64,000 bases of DNA from Scandinavium sp036495715 (GCA_036495715.1 DASXML010000028.1:1-64000); one strand, 5' to 3'. Shown: positions 54,163 to 63,900, numbered from the stretch's first letter. A program made the numbers and translations. The notes: generated by a model from the letters alone, not told the origin.

Positions 54163-55332
54163 TTAGAATTGGTAAATCATGCCAACGCCGACAACATCAT
54201 CGGTAGAAATGCCGTTGTTTTTATAGAAATCTTCGTTGTTATCCAGTAGGTTGATTTTGTAATCAACATAGGTGGAGAAGTTTTTGTTGAAGTAGTAGTT
54301 GGCACCGATATCAATGTAGTTAACCAGATCCTGGTCTGTGTAATCCACTCGGCCATGACCAACGTAATTACCGCCGAGATCAACCCCTTTGGAATAAACC
54401 CAGGCCAAAGACGGACGCAGGCCAAAATCGAACTGGTACTGTGCTACAGCTTCAAAGTTCTGGGTTTTGTTCGCGATACCGGTATCACCGTATGGGGTCA
54501 TGTTTTCGGTTTCGGAATACATCATTGCCAGGTAAACATCGTTAGCGTCGTATTTCGCGCCTACGGTCCATGCCTGTGCATTCTCGCCACCTGCAATTTT
54601 GCTGTAGCGATTGTTGCCTGCGCCAGCACCTTGCTGCTCATTGGTACGATCTGAGGAAGAGTACGCGGCACCCAAGCTCAGACCCATACCGAAGTCATAA
54701 ACGGTAGACAGGCCAAAACCGTCGCCGTTGTCTTTACGCATGCTGCTGCTGTCACCGCTGCGGTTATCAGTACCTTCCTGGTCAAACAAGCCATTAGAAC
54801 CTTCGTTCGCGCCCTGATACTGTAGAGCGAAGCTCAGGCCATCAACCAGACCGAAGAAATCGCTATTGCGGTACGTCGCCATACCGTTACCACGGCCAAC
54901 CATAAAGTTGTCAGTGTAAGTATAAGAATCGCCACCAAACACTGGCAGCATATCGGTCCAGGCTTCTACGTCGTATACAACGCCATAGTTGCGGCCATAA
55001 TCGAATGAACCATAATCGCCAAATTTCATACCAGCAAAGCCCAAGCGGGTCGCGGACTGGTTGCCGCTACCTTCGGTGTCGTTTGCCTGGATATTGTATT
55101 CCCACTGACCGTAGCCAGTCAGTGCGTTATTGATTTGGGTTTCACCTTTGAAACCGAGACGAACATAGGTCTCATCGCCGTCGCTGCCTGCGTTATCAGA
55201 AAATTGATGACGCGCATCAACTTTGCCGTACAGGTCGAGTTTATTACCGTCTTTATTATAAATTTCTGCCGCATTTGCTGCACCAGTCAGCAATAAAGCG
55301 GGTATAAGGATCGCCAATACTTTTCTTTTCAT
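54163..55332 (-). CDS. yedS: OmpC/OmpF-type trimeric porin (YedS-like)
   Basis: The 389-residue precursor has a signal peptide MKRKVLAILIPALLLTGAANA (cut after residue 21) and a mature part starting AEIYNKDGNKLDLYGKVDA, the standard porin beginning. The constriction-loop PVFGG motif and the terminal YQF are present, so a 16-stranded outer-membrane barrel is expected. In E. coli K-12 yedS at this place (next to drpB) is broken; here it is intact. The name rests on neighbourhood. AAGGA precedes the ATG at 55332. Confidence 0.85.
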   Translation of the reverse strand: MKRKVLAILIPALLLTGAANAAEIYNKDGNKLDLYGKVDARHQFSDNAGSDGDETYVRLGFKGETQINNALTGYGQWEYNIQANDTEGSGNQSATRLGFAGMKFGDYGSFDYGRNYGVVYDVEAWTDMLPVFGGDSYTYTDNFMVGRGNGMATYRNSDFFGLVDGLSFALQYQGANEGSNGLFDQEGTDNRSGDSSSMRKDNGDGFGLSTVYDFGMGLSLGAAYSSSDRTNEQQGAGAGNNRYSKIAGGENAQAWTVGAKYDANDVYLAMMYSETENMTPYGDTGIANKTQNFEAVAQYQFDFGLRPSLAWVYSKGVDLGGNYVGHGRVDYTDQDLVNYIDIGANYYFNKNFSTYVDYKINLLDNNEDFYKNNGISTDDVVGVGMIYQF

Positions 55333-55452
55333 TATGTAATTCCTTTGACATATTAATGTTGTGAATATAAACGGATCTATCCGAGATGCTAAATGAATAT
55401 TAGCGACGAAGTTCATTTTAATTTAAAGAAAACATGTAAGTAATCTATTTAA

Positions 55453-55467
55453 AATATTTCAAATTGT
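55453..55467 (-). promoter_or_regulatory. Possible OmpR site before the porin gene
   Basis: On the minus strand ACAATTTGAAATATT resembles the OmpR half-site ACATTTTGAAACATC, with most positions shared. It lies about 120 bases upstream of the porin ATG, in a position usual for ompC/ompF control. Confidence 0.3.
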
Positions 55468-55635
55468 TTTAATTTGGTGGTTATATATGTATTTGTAATT
55501 GACTGAGGTTTAGCATTCATGTGCCTTATTTATCGCACTGCGCCTGTGTTTTGAAGGAGGTGGGGAGGTTTGTGAAAGGAGCATTCATCTCGGAAATGTT
55601 ACAGGAAAATATAATCATCGCAATTATAAAAGGCG

Positions 55636-55666
55636 AAAAAAAACCTGACCATGGTTTTGGTCAGGT
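55636..55666 (-). terminator. Orphan minus-strand terminator (possible sRNA end)
   Basis: ACCTGACC pairs with GGTCAGGT (55643-55650 with 55659-55666), followed on the minus strand by eight T. No coding gene ends here. Confidence 0.75.
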
Positions 55667-55970
55667 GCTATTAAGGTTAATAAAGTGAGTGCAGTGTAAA
55701 AACAACATAAGGCACGGAATAATTGCATAGGCTGAAACAGAATTACAGTGCGGAAGCAGACAGTTATTTGTGCTTCATTTTTTTCTGAGAAAATATTCAA
55801 GTTAAGAATACCGTAAATAGCCGTTTGATAAACGCCGAGCCCCGGTATGACGTAAACATTGCCAAAGATCAAAAGAACGGCAACTCAATGAAACAAGAAA
55901 GCGTTGATCTCTTTCCTGTGCCGTGTGTATGACTATAATGTGACAAATTTCACATTTTTAGTGGTCGTAA

Positions 55971-56294
55971 GTGAAAAAAGAAACATTTCTGTATGAACCG
56001 AAAGGAGCTCCCTTTAGGGGTGAAAGGGTGACGCGCGGCCCCGGTGGCACGCTTGCACTTTGGTTGTTCTATGCCTTTTGCGGATACGTTGTCTGGGCAA
56101 TGCTGCGTTACATTTGGGTCGTCAGCCAGATTGATCCGGTTCCCGGCGCTACACTGGACGGAGAGTTAGGGTCAACAACCGGGAAATGGCTCGGCGCATT
56201 GCTTGGTTTTCTGGTGCTGAGTGTGGTAGGGATAATTCTCGGTGGAATTGCGTGGTACACCCGCCCGCGCCACTCCGGGGTGTCAGGAAGCTGA
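55971..56294 (+). CDS. drpB: Small inner-membrane division protein DrpB (YedR)
   Basis: The 107-residue protein has two membrane spans (about residues 29-51 and 74-95) and the conserved FRGERVTRGPGGTLALWLFYAF segment. E. coli DrpB (YedR) is a minor septal-ring protein. A GTG at 55971 is the start I use, but the ribosome site before it is poor, so a different start is possible. It lies 52 bases before yedJ. Confidence 0.8.
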   Translation: MKKETFLYEPKGAPFRGERVTRGPGGTLALWLFYAFCGYVVWAMLRYIWVVSQIDPVPGATLDGELGSTTGKWLGALLGFLVLSVVGIILGGIAWYTRPRHSGVSGS

Positions 56295-56346
56295 AACAAA
56301 AAACTGCTATTCTCGCTACTTGCGTGCAGATAAAAAGGAGAAGGGA

Positions 56347-57042
56347 ATGACAGTACAGGTCTGGCAGCAACGTTTTGAAAAATGGTTAAAGCAACACCAC
56401 GACGACGATGATGCTGCCCATGATATCTCCCATTTTCGCCGTGTCTGGGCCACCGCTCAACGTTTGTCCGACGAGGGAAATGCAGACTTGCTGGTGATAC
56501 TCACCGCCTGTTATTTTCACGACATCGTTAGCCTGCCGAAAAATCATCCACAACGTAGCCGCTCATCAATGCTGGCTGCGGCGAAAGCCGTGTCGATTTT
56601 GCGCGATGATTTCCCCGATTTTCCTGAGCATCTGTATCCCGCCGTGGCGCACGCCATTGAAGCGCACAGCCACAGCGCGAACATTACGCCAGAAACGCGG
56701 GAGGCCAAAATTGTACAAGACGCTGACCGTCTGGAGTCGTTAGGGGCAATAGGGCTGGCGCGTGTTTTTTCAGTCGCGGGCAGACTGAATGTTTCCTTAT
56801 TTGATGCACAAGACCCTTTTGCCGATTCGCGAGCGCTTAACGACCAGCGTTATGCCCTCGATCATTTTCAGAATAAACTCCTGCGATTGCCCGCCACGAT
56901 GCAAACCGAACAAGGAAAAGCGCTGGCTGAGCATAACGCCCGTTATCTGGTGCAGTTTATGGCAAAAATAAGCGCTGAGTTGCAAGGCGATTATCTGGAA
57001 TATGATGAGGTGATTCTGGCTCGTTTTGAACCGCGTGTCTGA
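56347..57042 (+). CDS. yedJ: HD-domain phosphohydrolase YedJ
   Basis: The protein has 231 residues and the HD metal-binding motif: the first His in AAHDISHF, the HD pair in CYFHDIVSL and the later Asp in IVQDADRLE. HD enzymes hydrolyse phosphate esters, commonly of nucleotides; the substrate of YedJ is not settled. I chose the ATG at 56347, preceded by AAAAGGAGAAGGGA; the upstream codons of the frame overlap drpB. Confidence 0.92.
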   Translation: MTVQVWQQRFEKWLKQHHDDDDAAHDISHFRRVWATAQRLSDEGNADLLVILTACYFHDIVSLPKNHPQRSRSSMLAAAKAVSILRDDFPDFPEHLYPAVAHAIEAHSHSANITPETREAKIVQDADRLESLGAIGLARVFSVAGRLNVSLFDAQDPFADSRALNDQRYALDHFQNKLLRLPATMQTEQGKALAEHNARYLVQFMAKISAELQGDYLEYDEVILARFEPRV

Positions 57043-57099
57043 GTTCAGCAGGGGAATTTGTGTTACTCTCAGCGAAAATCGTCTGTCCCGGTGACTGAA

Positions 57100-58521
57100 A
57101 TGCAGCACGTACTTATTCGCACACGCCCTACACAAGACGCGGAATTTTCCGGGCCAAATGCACAAACGCTGCTCAATCAGCTCCTGACCATTTATGATGT
57201 GAAAACCTTGGTCGCCACGCTCAATGCCGTCGGCGAACAGCACTGGAGCCCGGCGATCCTCAAGCGCGCCATCGACAACGGTAAAATCAATCGCCGCCTG
57301 GGCGATAGCGAGTACGCTCGGCTTACTGCATTACTGCCACAGCCCTCGTCCAACCCTAAGCATTTTCGTTTTATTGATTTATTCGCCGGGATTGGCGGGA
57401 TCCGCAACGGCTTTGAGGCGATTGGCGGACAGTGCGTGTTTACCAGTGAATGGAACAAGCACGCGGTACGCACTTACAAAGCGAACTGGTACTGCGACCC
57501 GACCGAACATCAGTTCAACGAAGACATTCGCGATGTGACGCTGAGCCACAAAGCAGACGTCAGCGACAGCGAAGCCGCCGCACACATTCGCAGCATCATT
57601 CCACAGCATGACGTACTGCTCGCGGGCTTTCCGTGCCAGCCATTTTCACTGGCAGGCGTCTCCAAGAAAAACGCGATGGGCCGTGCGCACGGCTTCGCCT
57701 GCGATACCCAAGGGACGCTGTTTTTTGATGTGGCACGTATCATTGATGCCTGCAGCCCGGCCATTTTCGTGCTGGAAAACGTGAAGAACCTGAAAAGTCA
57801 TGATGGCGGAAAAACGTTTCGAATCATCATGCACACGCTGGACTCGCTGGGCTATGACGTTGCCGATGCGGCGGAAATGGGGGCTGACGACCCCAAAATT
57901 ATCGACGGACAGCATTTCTTGCCGCAGCATCGCGAACGCATTGTTATGGTCGGTTTTCGCCGCGATTTGAATCTGAAACAGGGCTTCACGCTGCGCGATT
58001 TACCTGCCTTGTACCCGGAGCGCCGCCCGACGTTTGGCGAATTGCTCGAACCCACGGTGGACGCGAAATTTATCCTCACGCCGGTGCTGTGGAAATATCT
58101 TTATCGCTATGCCAAAAAGCATCAGGCGCGTGGCAACGGTTTTGGCTACGGCCTGGTTGACCCTACGCGAGCCAGCAGCGTTGCGCGCACGCTTTCAGCG
58201 CGCTACTACAAAGATGGTGCGGAGATCCTTATCGATCGCGGCTGGGATAAAGCGCTGGGCGAGAAAAACTTCGACGATCCTCAGAATCAGCAGCGTCGCC
58301 CGCGTCGTTTGACGCCGCGTGAATGCGCGCGATTGATGGGTTTTGAGTCTCCACAAGGTTATCAATTCCGCATCCCGGTGTCGGATACGCAAGCTTATCG
58401 TCAATTTGGTAATTCCGTCGTTGTGCCTGCGTTTGCCGCCGTGGCGAAATTGCTCAAATCCCGCATTCTTCAGGCCGCAGAGTTACGCCAGGCCGAGAAA
58501 GCCGATGGCGGACGTTCATAA
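57100..58521 (+). CDS. dcm: DNA cytosine methyltransferase Dcm
   Basis: Dcm methylates the inner cytosine of CCWGG to 5-methylcytosine. The SAM motif DLFAGIGGI, the catalytic GFPCQPF (Cys179 from this start), the ENV motif VLENVKNL and QRER-type motif PQHRERIVMVGFR are in order. I prefer the ATG at 57100, giving 473 residues and a catalytic Cys close to position 177 of the E. coli enzyme. A TTG at 57058 has a better ribosome site (GGGG) and would add 14 residues. It overlaps vsr by 17 bases. Confidence 0.94.
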   Translation: MQHVLIRTRPTQDAEFSGPNAQTLLNQLLTIYDVKTLVATLNAVGEQHWSPAILKRAIDNGKINRRLGDSEYARLTALLPQPSSNPKHFRFIDLFAGIGGIRNGFEAIGGQCVFTSEWNKHAVRTYKANWYCDPTEHQFNEDIRDVTLSHKADVSDSEAAAHIRSIIPQHDVLLAGFPCQPFSLAGVSKKNAMGRAHGFACDTQGTLFFDVARIIDACSPAIFVLENVKNLKSHDGGKTFRIIMHTLDSLGYDVADAAEMGADDPKIIDGQHFLPQHRERIVMVGFRRDLNLKQGFTLRDLPALYPERRPTFGELLEPTVDAKFILTPVLWKYLYRYAKKHQARGNGFGYGLVDPTRASSVARTLSARYYKDGAEILIDRGWDKALGEKNFDDPQNQQRRPRRLTPRECARLMGFESPQGYQFRIPVSDTQAYRQFGNSVVVPAFAAVAKLLKSRILQAAELRQAEKADGGRS

Positions 58522-58984
58522 TCCAGCCACCCGCAGTAAAAATATGCGTGCGATTGGCACGCAGAATACCGCTATCGAAAAACGCCTCGCCGCGCTGTTA
58601 GGCGAGGCGGGATTCGACTATACCGTTCAGGATCCTACGCTTCCGGGTCGCCCGGATTTTGTTCTCACGTCGTATCGCTGCATTCTCTTTACTCATGGTT
58701 GTTTCTGGCACCATCACGATTGTTATCTGTTTAAAGTGCCCGAAACGCGCACGGATTTCTGGCTGCACAAAATCGGAAAAAATGTGGAGCGTGACGCGCG
58801 GGATATTACGCGATTGAAAGAGCAGGGCTGGCGTGTATTGGTGGTTTGGGAATGTGCATTACGCGGAAAACGTAAACTTAGCGATGCGGCATTACGCGAA
58901 AGGCTGGAAGAGTGGATCTGCGCGAGCGAAGGCTGCGCGCAGATTGATACACAGGGCATTTCAACGTTGACGATTACTTCTTAA
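58505..58984 (+). CDS. vsr: Very short patch repair endonuclease Vsr
   Basis: Vsr nicks DNA at T:G mismatches made by deamination of Dcm-methylated cytosine. The 159-residue protein shows the Asp of PGRPDF and the zinc/catalytic cluster FTHGCFWHHHDC. It starts inside the dcm 3' end, the usual arrangement, so the two are co-translated. Its last 11 bases overlap convergent yedA. Confidence 0.95.
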   Translation: MADVHNPATRSKNMRAIGTQNTAIEKRLAALLGEAGFDYTVQDPTLPGRPDFVLTSYRCILFTHGCFWHHHDCYLFKVPETRTDFWLHKIGKNVERDARDITRLKEQGWRVLVVWECALRGKRKLSDAALRERLEEWICASEGCAQIDTQGISTLTITS

Positions 58985-59885
58985 TCTCACAGGGCGTAAC
59001 GATCGCGCGCATCGGGAACAGTGTTTTCCCAAGCGTCACCAACACCACGGCAAAAATAATCACCCCCAGCGCCAGCCATTCCACCGACGATAACGATTCA
59101 CCGCCAAAATGGGTGCCGAGCAATACCGCAACCACCGGGTTTACATAGGCATAGCTGGTCGCAACCGCAGGTGAGACATTGCGAATCAGATACATATATG
59201 CGTTTATGGCAATCAGCGAACCGAAAACAGCCAGATACGCCACCGCCAAAAAGCCCGACAGCGTCGGCATTTGCGTCAGTCGCTCGCCGGTCAACACTGA
59301 GGCGCACATCAGCACGATCCCCGCCGCCAGCATTTCAACCGCACCAGCCATCATCCCGGTCGGCAGCTCAATGCGTGAACCATACACCGAACCAAACGCC
59401 CAGCTTAACGAGCCAATCAGGATCAGGATTGCGCCCCACGGATTACCGCTCAGGTTACCGCCGCTGTTCAACAGTACGATCCCTGCCAAACCGATGGTGA
59501 CACCGAGCCATTCCAGTTTACGGGTAGCAATGCCAAAAAAGCGGCTAAAGCACAACGCAAACAGCGGCACGGTGGCGACTACGACCGCAGCAATGCCTGA
59601 CGCGACATGTTGATGTTCTGCGATAGTGACAAACCCATTGCCGATAGCAAGTAACAGCACGCCGATTAACGCCGCGTTCAGCATCGGGCGGCGAGCAGGT
59701 AATTTATGACCGGTTAACAGCAAATAGCCCATCAACACCACGCCAGCGGAGAGGAAACGCACACCCGCCATCATCATTGGCGGCCAGCTTTCCACCCCAA
59801 TGCTGATGGCAAAATAGGTCGATCCCCAGATGATATAAAGTGCAAAAAGCGCTCCGATGAGCGGTAATAGCTGTCTGACGCGCAT
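58974..59885 (-). CDS. yedA: EamA-family inner membrane transporter YedA
   Basis: The 303-residue protein has ten predicted membrane spans in two EamA repeats (IIWGSTYFAISIG in the first, LSWAFGSVYGSRI in the second). It is a drug/metabolite-type exporter or permease with no settled substrate. It is convergent with vsr and divergent from yedI. Confidence 0.92.
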   Translation of the reverse strand: MRVRQLLPLIGALFALYIIWGSTYFAISIGVESWPPMMMAGVRFLSAGVVLMGYLLLTGHKLPARRPMLNAALIGVLLLAIGNGFVTIAEHQHVASGIAAVVVATVPLFALCFSRFFGIATRKLEWLGVTIGLAGIVLLNSGGNLSGNPWGAILILIGSLSWAFGSVYGSRIELPTGMMAGAVEMLAAGIVLMCASVLTGERLTQMPTLSGFLAVAYLAVFGSLIAINAYMYLIRNVSPAVATSYAYVNPVVAVLLGTHFGGESLSSVEWLALGVIIFAVVLVTLGKTLFPMRAIVTPCEIKK

Positions 59886-60073
59886 ACGTCCTCACGACGA
59901 AAAGAGAAATAAGAAGGGCGCATATAGTTAACGGGAAAACTATCCGTCTGGCGAGCGCTTTAGTGAGTGGATTATGTTGTATTTTTGTTGACACTTTGTG
60001 TGCCTGGGCGCAACGCGCCTTTTGCCTCATACTGTATGTCAGATAAATCAATAAAGAACGGAAGGAGCATCAT

Positions 60074-60982
60074 TTGGCCGGGAGCAGTCTTTTAACGTTA
60101 CTCGATGATATTGCGACACTGCTGGACGATATTTCAGTGATGGGCAAACTGGCGGCAAAGAAAACCGCCGGGGTTTTGGGGGATGATTTGTCGCTCAACG
60201 CGCAGCAGGTGACGGGCGTGCGTGCGAACCGCGAATTGCCGGTGGTGTGGAGCGTCGCGAAAGGGTCATTCATCAACAAAGTGATCCTTGTGCCATTGGC
60301 GCTGTTGATCAGCGCATTTTTGCCGTGGGCTATCACACCCTTGTTAATGTTGGGTGGCGCGTTCTTGTGTTTTGAGGGGGTAGAAAAAGTCGTCCATACG
60401 CTGCATGCTCGCAAACATAAAGAAGATCCGCAGGCTCGCCAGCAGCGACTGGAAGCCATCGCCAGTCAGGATCCCTTAGCCTTTGAGCGCGATAAAGTAA
60501 AAGGCGCGGTACGCACCGATTTCATTCTGTCCGCTGAAATTGTTGCGATTACGCTGGGTATCGTCGCAGATGCACCGCTGCTCAATCAGGTGATTGTCCT
60601 TTCCGGGATTGCCATTCTGGTCACCATTGGTGTGTATGGCCTCGTCGGCGTGATTGTTAAGCTCGACGATATGGGATATTGGCTGGTGGAGAAAGCCAGC
60701 GCGGTAGCACAAGCGGTGGGTAAAGCATTGCTGTTCATCGCGCCTTTACTGATGAAGGTGCTGTCGGTGGTCGGGACGCTGGCGATGTTTCTGGTCGGCG
60801 GTGGGATCGTGGTTCACGGGATTGTGCCGTTACACCATGCCATCGAAACCTTTGCGACAGGGCTGGGCGGTGTGATTGCGCTGCTGCTGCCAACGCTGTT
60901 CAATTTGATATTTGGTTTTGCGGTGGGCGCCGTTGTGCTGGCGGGCATCAACCTGGTGTCACGGCTGCGTTCTGCTGAGTAA
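60074..60982 (+). CDS. yedI: DUF808 inner membrane protein YedI
   Basis: The 302-residue protein belongs to the DUF808 family, starts MAGSSLLTLLDDIATLLDDI and has several hydrophobic segments (residues ~75-105, 155-180, 185-215, 225-260, 265-295). The function is unknown. The start is a TTG with AAGGAG nine bases upstream, as the E. coli N-terminus demands. Confidence 0.93.
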   Translation: MAGSSLLTLLDDIATLLDDISVMGKLAAKKTAGVLGDDLSLNAQQVTGVRANRELPVVWSVAKGSFINKVILVPLALLISAFLPWAITPLLMLGGAFLCFEGVEKVVHTLHARKHKEDPQARQQRLEAIASQDPLAFERDKVKGAVRTDFILSAEIVAITLGIVADAPLLNQVIVLSGIAILVTIGVYGLVGVIVKLDDMGYWLVEKASAVAQAVGKALLFIAPLLMKVLSVVGTLAMFLVGGGIVVHGIVPLHHAIETFATGLGGVIALLLPTLFNLIFGFAVGAVVLAGINLVSRLRSAE

Positions 60983-61059
60983 ATCTTTTTCAGGCATTAC
61001 GCAAAGTGGTCCATTTTCGGCTATCGTGAAACAGTTTCTCTCTGATACCGGAGGCAGTT

Positions 61060-61239
61060 ATGGTCTATTTGGTCAGTGATGAAGTGAAGCCGAAAAACGG
61101 TGGACCGCGGATGGTCGTTACGGGTTATGCCAGCGGAATGGTTGAATGCCGTTGGTATGATGGGTTTGGCGTGAAGCGTGAAGCGTTTCACGAAGACGAA
61201 CTCTTACCCGGTGATCGGCGAGTCCAGGACGAGGTATAA
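61060..61239 (+). CDS. yodC: Small protein YodC
   Basis: A 59-residue frame starts at the ATG at 61060 with GGAGGCAGT directly before it. The sequence MVYLVSDEVKPKNGGPRMVV and the TGYASGMVECRWYD segment match YodC, a DUF2158-type protein of unknown role. It lies between yedI and dgcQ as in E. coli. Confidence 0.9.
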   Translation: MVYLVSDEVKPKNGGPRMVVTGYASGMVECRWYDGFGVKREAFHEDELLPGDRRVQDEV

Positions 61240-61303
61240 TAACCACGCCCGGCAACTGCCGGGCGATTTCGTTGGTTATTAACCGAATAGTCAGGGAGTT
61301 TGT

Positions 61304-63004
61304 GTGCCCCACGAAACACGAGTGGATAATTCGCGCTGGCTGAACAGACTCAGCCGCCACGCCAACCCGAGTTGGGTGGTCAACGTTTGTTTTTTTATCG
61401 TCCTGCTGTTCTCAACGCTGCTGACATGGCGTGAAGTCGCCGTTCTTGAAGATGCCTATATTTCCAGCCAGCGTAATACGCTGGAGAACGTAGCGCATGA
61501 ATTCAATAACCAGATACAGGTCAATATCGACAGGCTGACATTCTACCGTAACGGGATGCAGGCCGCGCTGAAGACGCCGTTGGCCTTTGACGTCTTGCGC
61601 AATGCGGACGTCGATTTTGAGCGCCTGCGTACCCAGCATCAGTGGTCAATCTCATTGAATAACCAGCGTATGCTGCCAATGTTTGGCGTTTCGGATGCCT
61701 TTGTTAACGAAACCACAATGCTGTCCCGTGACAATGCGCTATTGAGCAACGAACTGACCGCCACGCTGGAAGTCGGTTATTTGTTGCGCTTGTCCACCAC
61801 GCTAAAGCGTGCAACGCAGCAAATGCTGTATGTCTCTCGTGCCGGGTTCTTCATTTCCAGTAATCCGCTGGCGAACAACAATGATGTGGTCGAGCAGTAT
61901 TACGCGCTGGTCACCAGCCCCTGGTTTGCCGACCAATCGCAGGATAATAACCCCAGCCGTGACATTCACTGGATAAGCTGGATGGCCGATACGCCGAACG
62001 GTGAGTTTCGTCGCGTGGCGGTCTCTCTGCCCCTGGATTATCAACAGTATTGGTACGGCGTGCTGGCGATTGAGTTTACGCTACCGCAAATGAAACAGCT
62101 GCTGATGTCGGCAAAGCAGGGCGAAGAAGAGGGTGAGTATCGGTTGTACGATCGGAAAATGAACCTGATTGCCACTTCACTGACCGCCGGGACGACACCG
62201 GCCCCGCTGAGTGAACCTGAAAAAGCCCAACTAGCTCAGGCCTTTGAGAAAGGCTCGCGGGGTGACCTGCGTTTTACAACGCGCTACGTCAACTGGGAAA
62301 AGGTGCGTAACTATGACGGTGTGCTGCTGCGAATTCATTATCTCGATGAAGGCGTTCGCGGTGATTTCGGCACCATTTCAATCGCGTTGGGTTTGCTGTG
62401 GCTGCTGTTTACGTCAATGCTGATTCTGTCGTGGGTCGTCATCCGTCGAATGGTTCACAACATGAGTACGCTGCAGGGTTCATTGCAATGGCAGGCGTGG
62501 CACGACGGCTTAACCCGCTTGTATAACCGCAGCACGCTGTTCGATTTGGCAGATAAAGCCGTGAAACACAGCGAAGCGCAAGGGCTGCCCGTGTCGGTTA
62601 TTCAGCTCGACCTCGACCATTTTAAAAGTATAAACGATCGTTTTGGCCACCAGACGGGCGATCGGATTCTGAGTCACGTGGCGGGAATGATTGCGGCGCA
62701 AATTCGCGATGAAGATCTGGCCGGACGCGTGGGCGGGGAAGAGTTCTGCATTATTCTGCCGGGCGCTACGCGAGAAGATGCGTGCGCGCTGGCCGAGCGG
62801 ATCCGCGCCCGCATTAATAGTCGTGAGATATTGATTGGCAAAAGCGCGACGCTGCAGATAAGCGCCTCACTGGGCGTCAGCAGCAGCGATGAAAAAGGGT
62901 TGTATGGCATTGAATATCTGCAATCCATTGCCGATGGTCGCCTGTATCAGGCGAAACAGAAGGGGCGGAATCGGGTCTGCTGTCAGGATGATGAAAGCCA
63001 GTAA
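61304..63004 (+). CDS. dgcQ: Diguanylate cyclase DgcQ
   Basis: DgcQ (YedQ) makes cyclic di-GMP and in Salmonella and E. coli influences cellulose production and motility. A transmembrane span (about residues 25-44), a large periplasmic sensor region with the ISSQR segment, and a second span (about 360-382) precede the cytoplasmic GGDEF domain. The active site is GGEEF (477-481). An RDED inhibitory site stands five residues before it, so product inhibition is expected. The start is a GTG at 61304. Its 3' end overlaps convergent yedP by 22 bases. Confidence 0.94.
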   Translation: MPHETRVDNSRWLNRLSRHANPSWVVNVCFFIVLLFSTLLTWREVAVLEDAYISSQRNTLENVAHEFNNQIQVNIDRLTFYRNGMQAALKTPLAFDVLRNADVDFERLRTQHQWSISLNNQRMLPMFGVSDAFVNETTMLSRDNALLSNELTATLEVGYLLRLSTTLKRATQQMLYVSRAGFFISSNPLANNNDVVEQYYALVTSPWFADQSQDNNPSRDIHWISWMADTPNGEFRRVAVSLPLDYQQYWYGVLAIEFTLPQMKQLLMSAKQGEEEGEYRLYDRKMNLIATSLTAGTTPAPLSEPEKAQLAQAFEKGSRGDLRFTTRYVNWEKVRNYDGVLLRIHYLDEGVRGDFGTISIALGLLWLLFTSMLILSWVVIRRMVHNMSTLQGSLQWQAWHDGLTRLYNRSTLFDLADKAVKHSEAQGLPVSVIQLDLDHFKSINDRFGHQTGDRILSHVAGMIAAQIRDEDLAGRVGGEEFCIILPGATREDACALAERIRARINSREILIGKSATLQISASLGVSSSDEKGLYGIEYLQSIADGRLYQAKQKGRNRVCCQDDESQ

Positions 63005-63798
63005 TCAAGCCCTTCCCGCCAGCCAATCGGGCCGCTTGCCTGGGTGTGATAGGCCCGTTCTGGCGCGTCATTTCGCAAGCTGATCCCGTCACGGTTCAGG
63101 CCTTTCACCACCACCGCGAAGTCGGTGGTGTCCAGCAACGGCGCGTCATTCGGCCCATCACCTAATCCAATAGAAACCCGCCGAAAACCTTCCCGCTGCT
63201 GATAGCGACCCAGCAGCCAGGTAAGCGCCTGGGCTTTTCCGCCGCGCTCATCCAAAACGTGCCAAAAGCGCGCACCCTGAACAAATTGCAGACCGAGCGA
63301 GGCAAGCGTTTCAGTAAACGCCAGCATCTGCTCATCGCTGTCGCGCCAGATTAACGTTTCGGACGCTTCGTGCAGACGCGCAAGTTCCGCGTGTTTGAGG
63401 TTCATGCCGGTCCATTCAGCCACCTCCTGCGCGCTCACGTCTGAGAAGGTCGTGAATTTGAAACCGTCATTTTCCCGTAACTGTTGCAGGATATGCTGGA
63501 TTTCTTCATGCGGAGAACCGGTGATGAGCCGTGGAAACGTGTCGTCGTCTTCCCAATCACCGGCAAGCTGAATAACCGCGCCGTTTTCGGCAATCAACGG
63601 TTGTGAGCCGAGTCCCAGCTCTTTTTGCAGCAGCATCATCTCTGCCGCCGTTTTGCTACTGCACAACACGACAGGCACCTGATGGTGTTGCAGGCGTAAT
63701 AGCCAGTCGCTGGCGGGCTGCCATTGTTGCGTATGGCTGTCGAGCAGAGTGCCTTCAACATCAGTGAACACAATAAGTGGCTTTTGCAGATCGGGCAT
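62983..63798 (-). CDS. yedP: HAD phosphatase YedP (mannosyl-3-phosphoglycerate phosphatase-like)
   Basis: The 271-residue protein is a HAD-superfamily C2-cap phosphatase annotated after mannosyl-3-phosphoglycerate phosphatase. Motif I reads FTDVEGTLLD, so the nucleophile Asp13 is followed by Glu15 where most HAD phosphatases have Asp. Motif II (LCSSKTAAEM) and motif IV (GLGDGPNDAPLL) are normal. Its physiological substrate in enteric bacteria is unclear. CTTCTCC upstream reads GGAGAAG on the coding strand. Confidence 0.92.
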   Translation of the reverse strand: MPDLQKPLIVFTDVEGTLLDSHTQQWQPASDWLLRLQHHQVPVVLCSSKTAAEMMLLQKELGLGSQPLIAENGAVIQLAGDWEDDDTFPRLITGSPHEEIQHILQQLRENDGFKFTTFSDVSAQEVAEWTGMNLKHAELARLHEASETLIWRDSDEQMLAFTETLASLGLQFVQGARFWHVLDERGGKAQALTWLLGRYQQREGFRRVSIGLGDGPNDAPLLDTTDFAVVVKGLNRDGISLRNDAPERAYHTQASGPIGWREGLDYWLSSS

Positions 63799-63900
63799 TA
63801 CTTCTCCTTAAACGTAAACTTGTGCAAGAAAGGTCTTAAAAACATTCATAGGAATTATGAATAATGCTTGTCTTACAAAAAAATTGAGGATAATGTCTTA

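Larger units (their letters stand above)
55333..55970. other. Porin upstream region, AT-rich, with a free-standing terminator
   Basis: About 640 bases separate the porin and drpB. The 80 bases next to the porin can form its untranslated leader. A strong minus-strand terminator at 55636-55666 does not follow any recognised gene, so a small RNA reading leftwards from about 55700-55900 is possible. In E. coli the Hfq-dependent RNA RseX is encoded near yedS; I cannot confirm that this is its counterpart. Confidence 0.5.

Noticed and set aside
55624..55872. 82-codon minus-strand frame in the porin upstream region
   Set aside because: It runs through the terminator hairpin and lacks a convincing start, so RNA structure explains the region better than coding.
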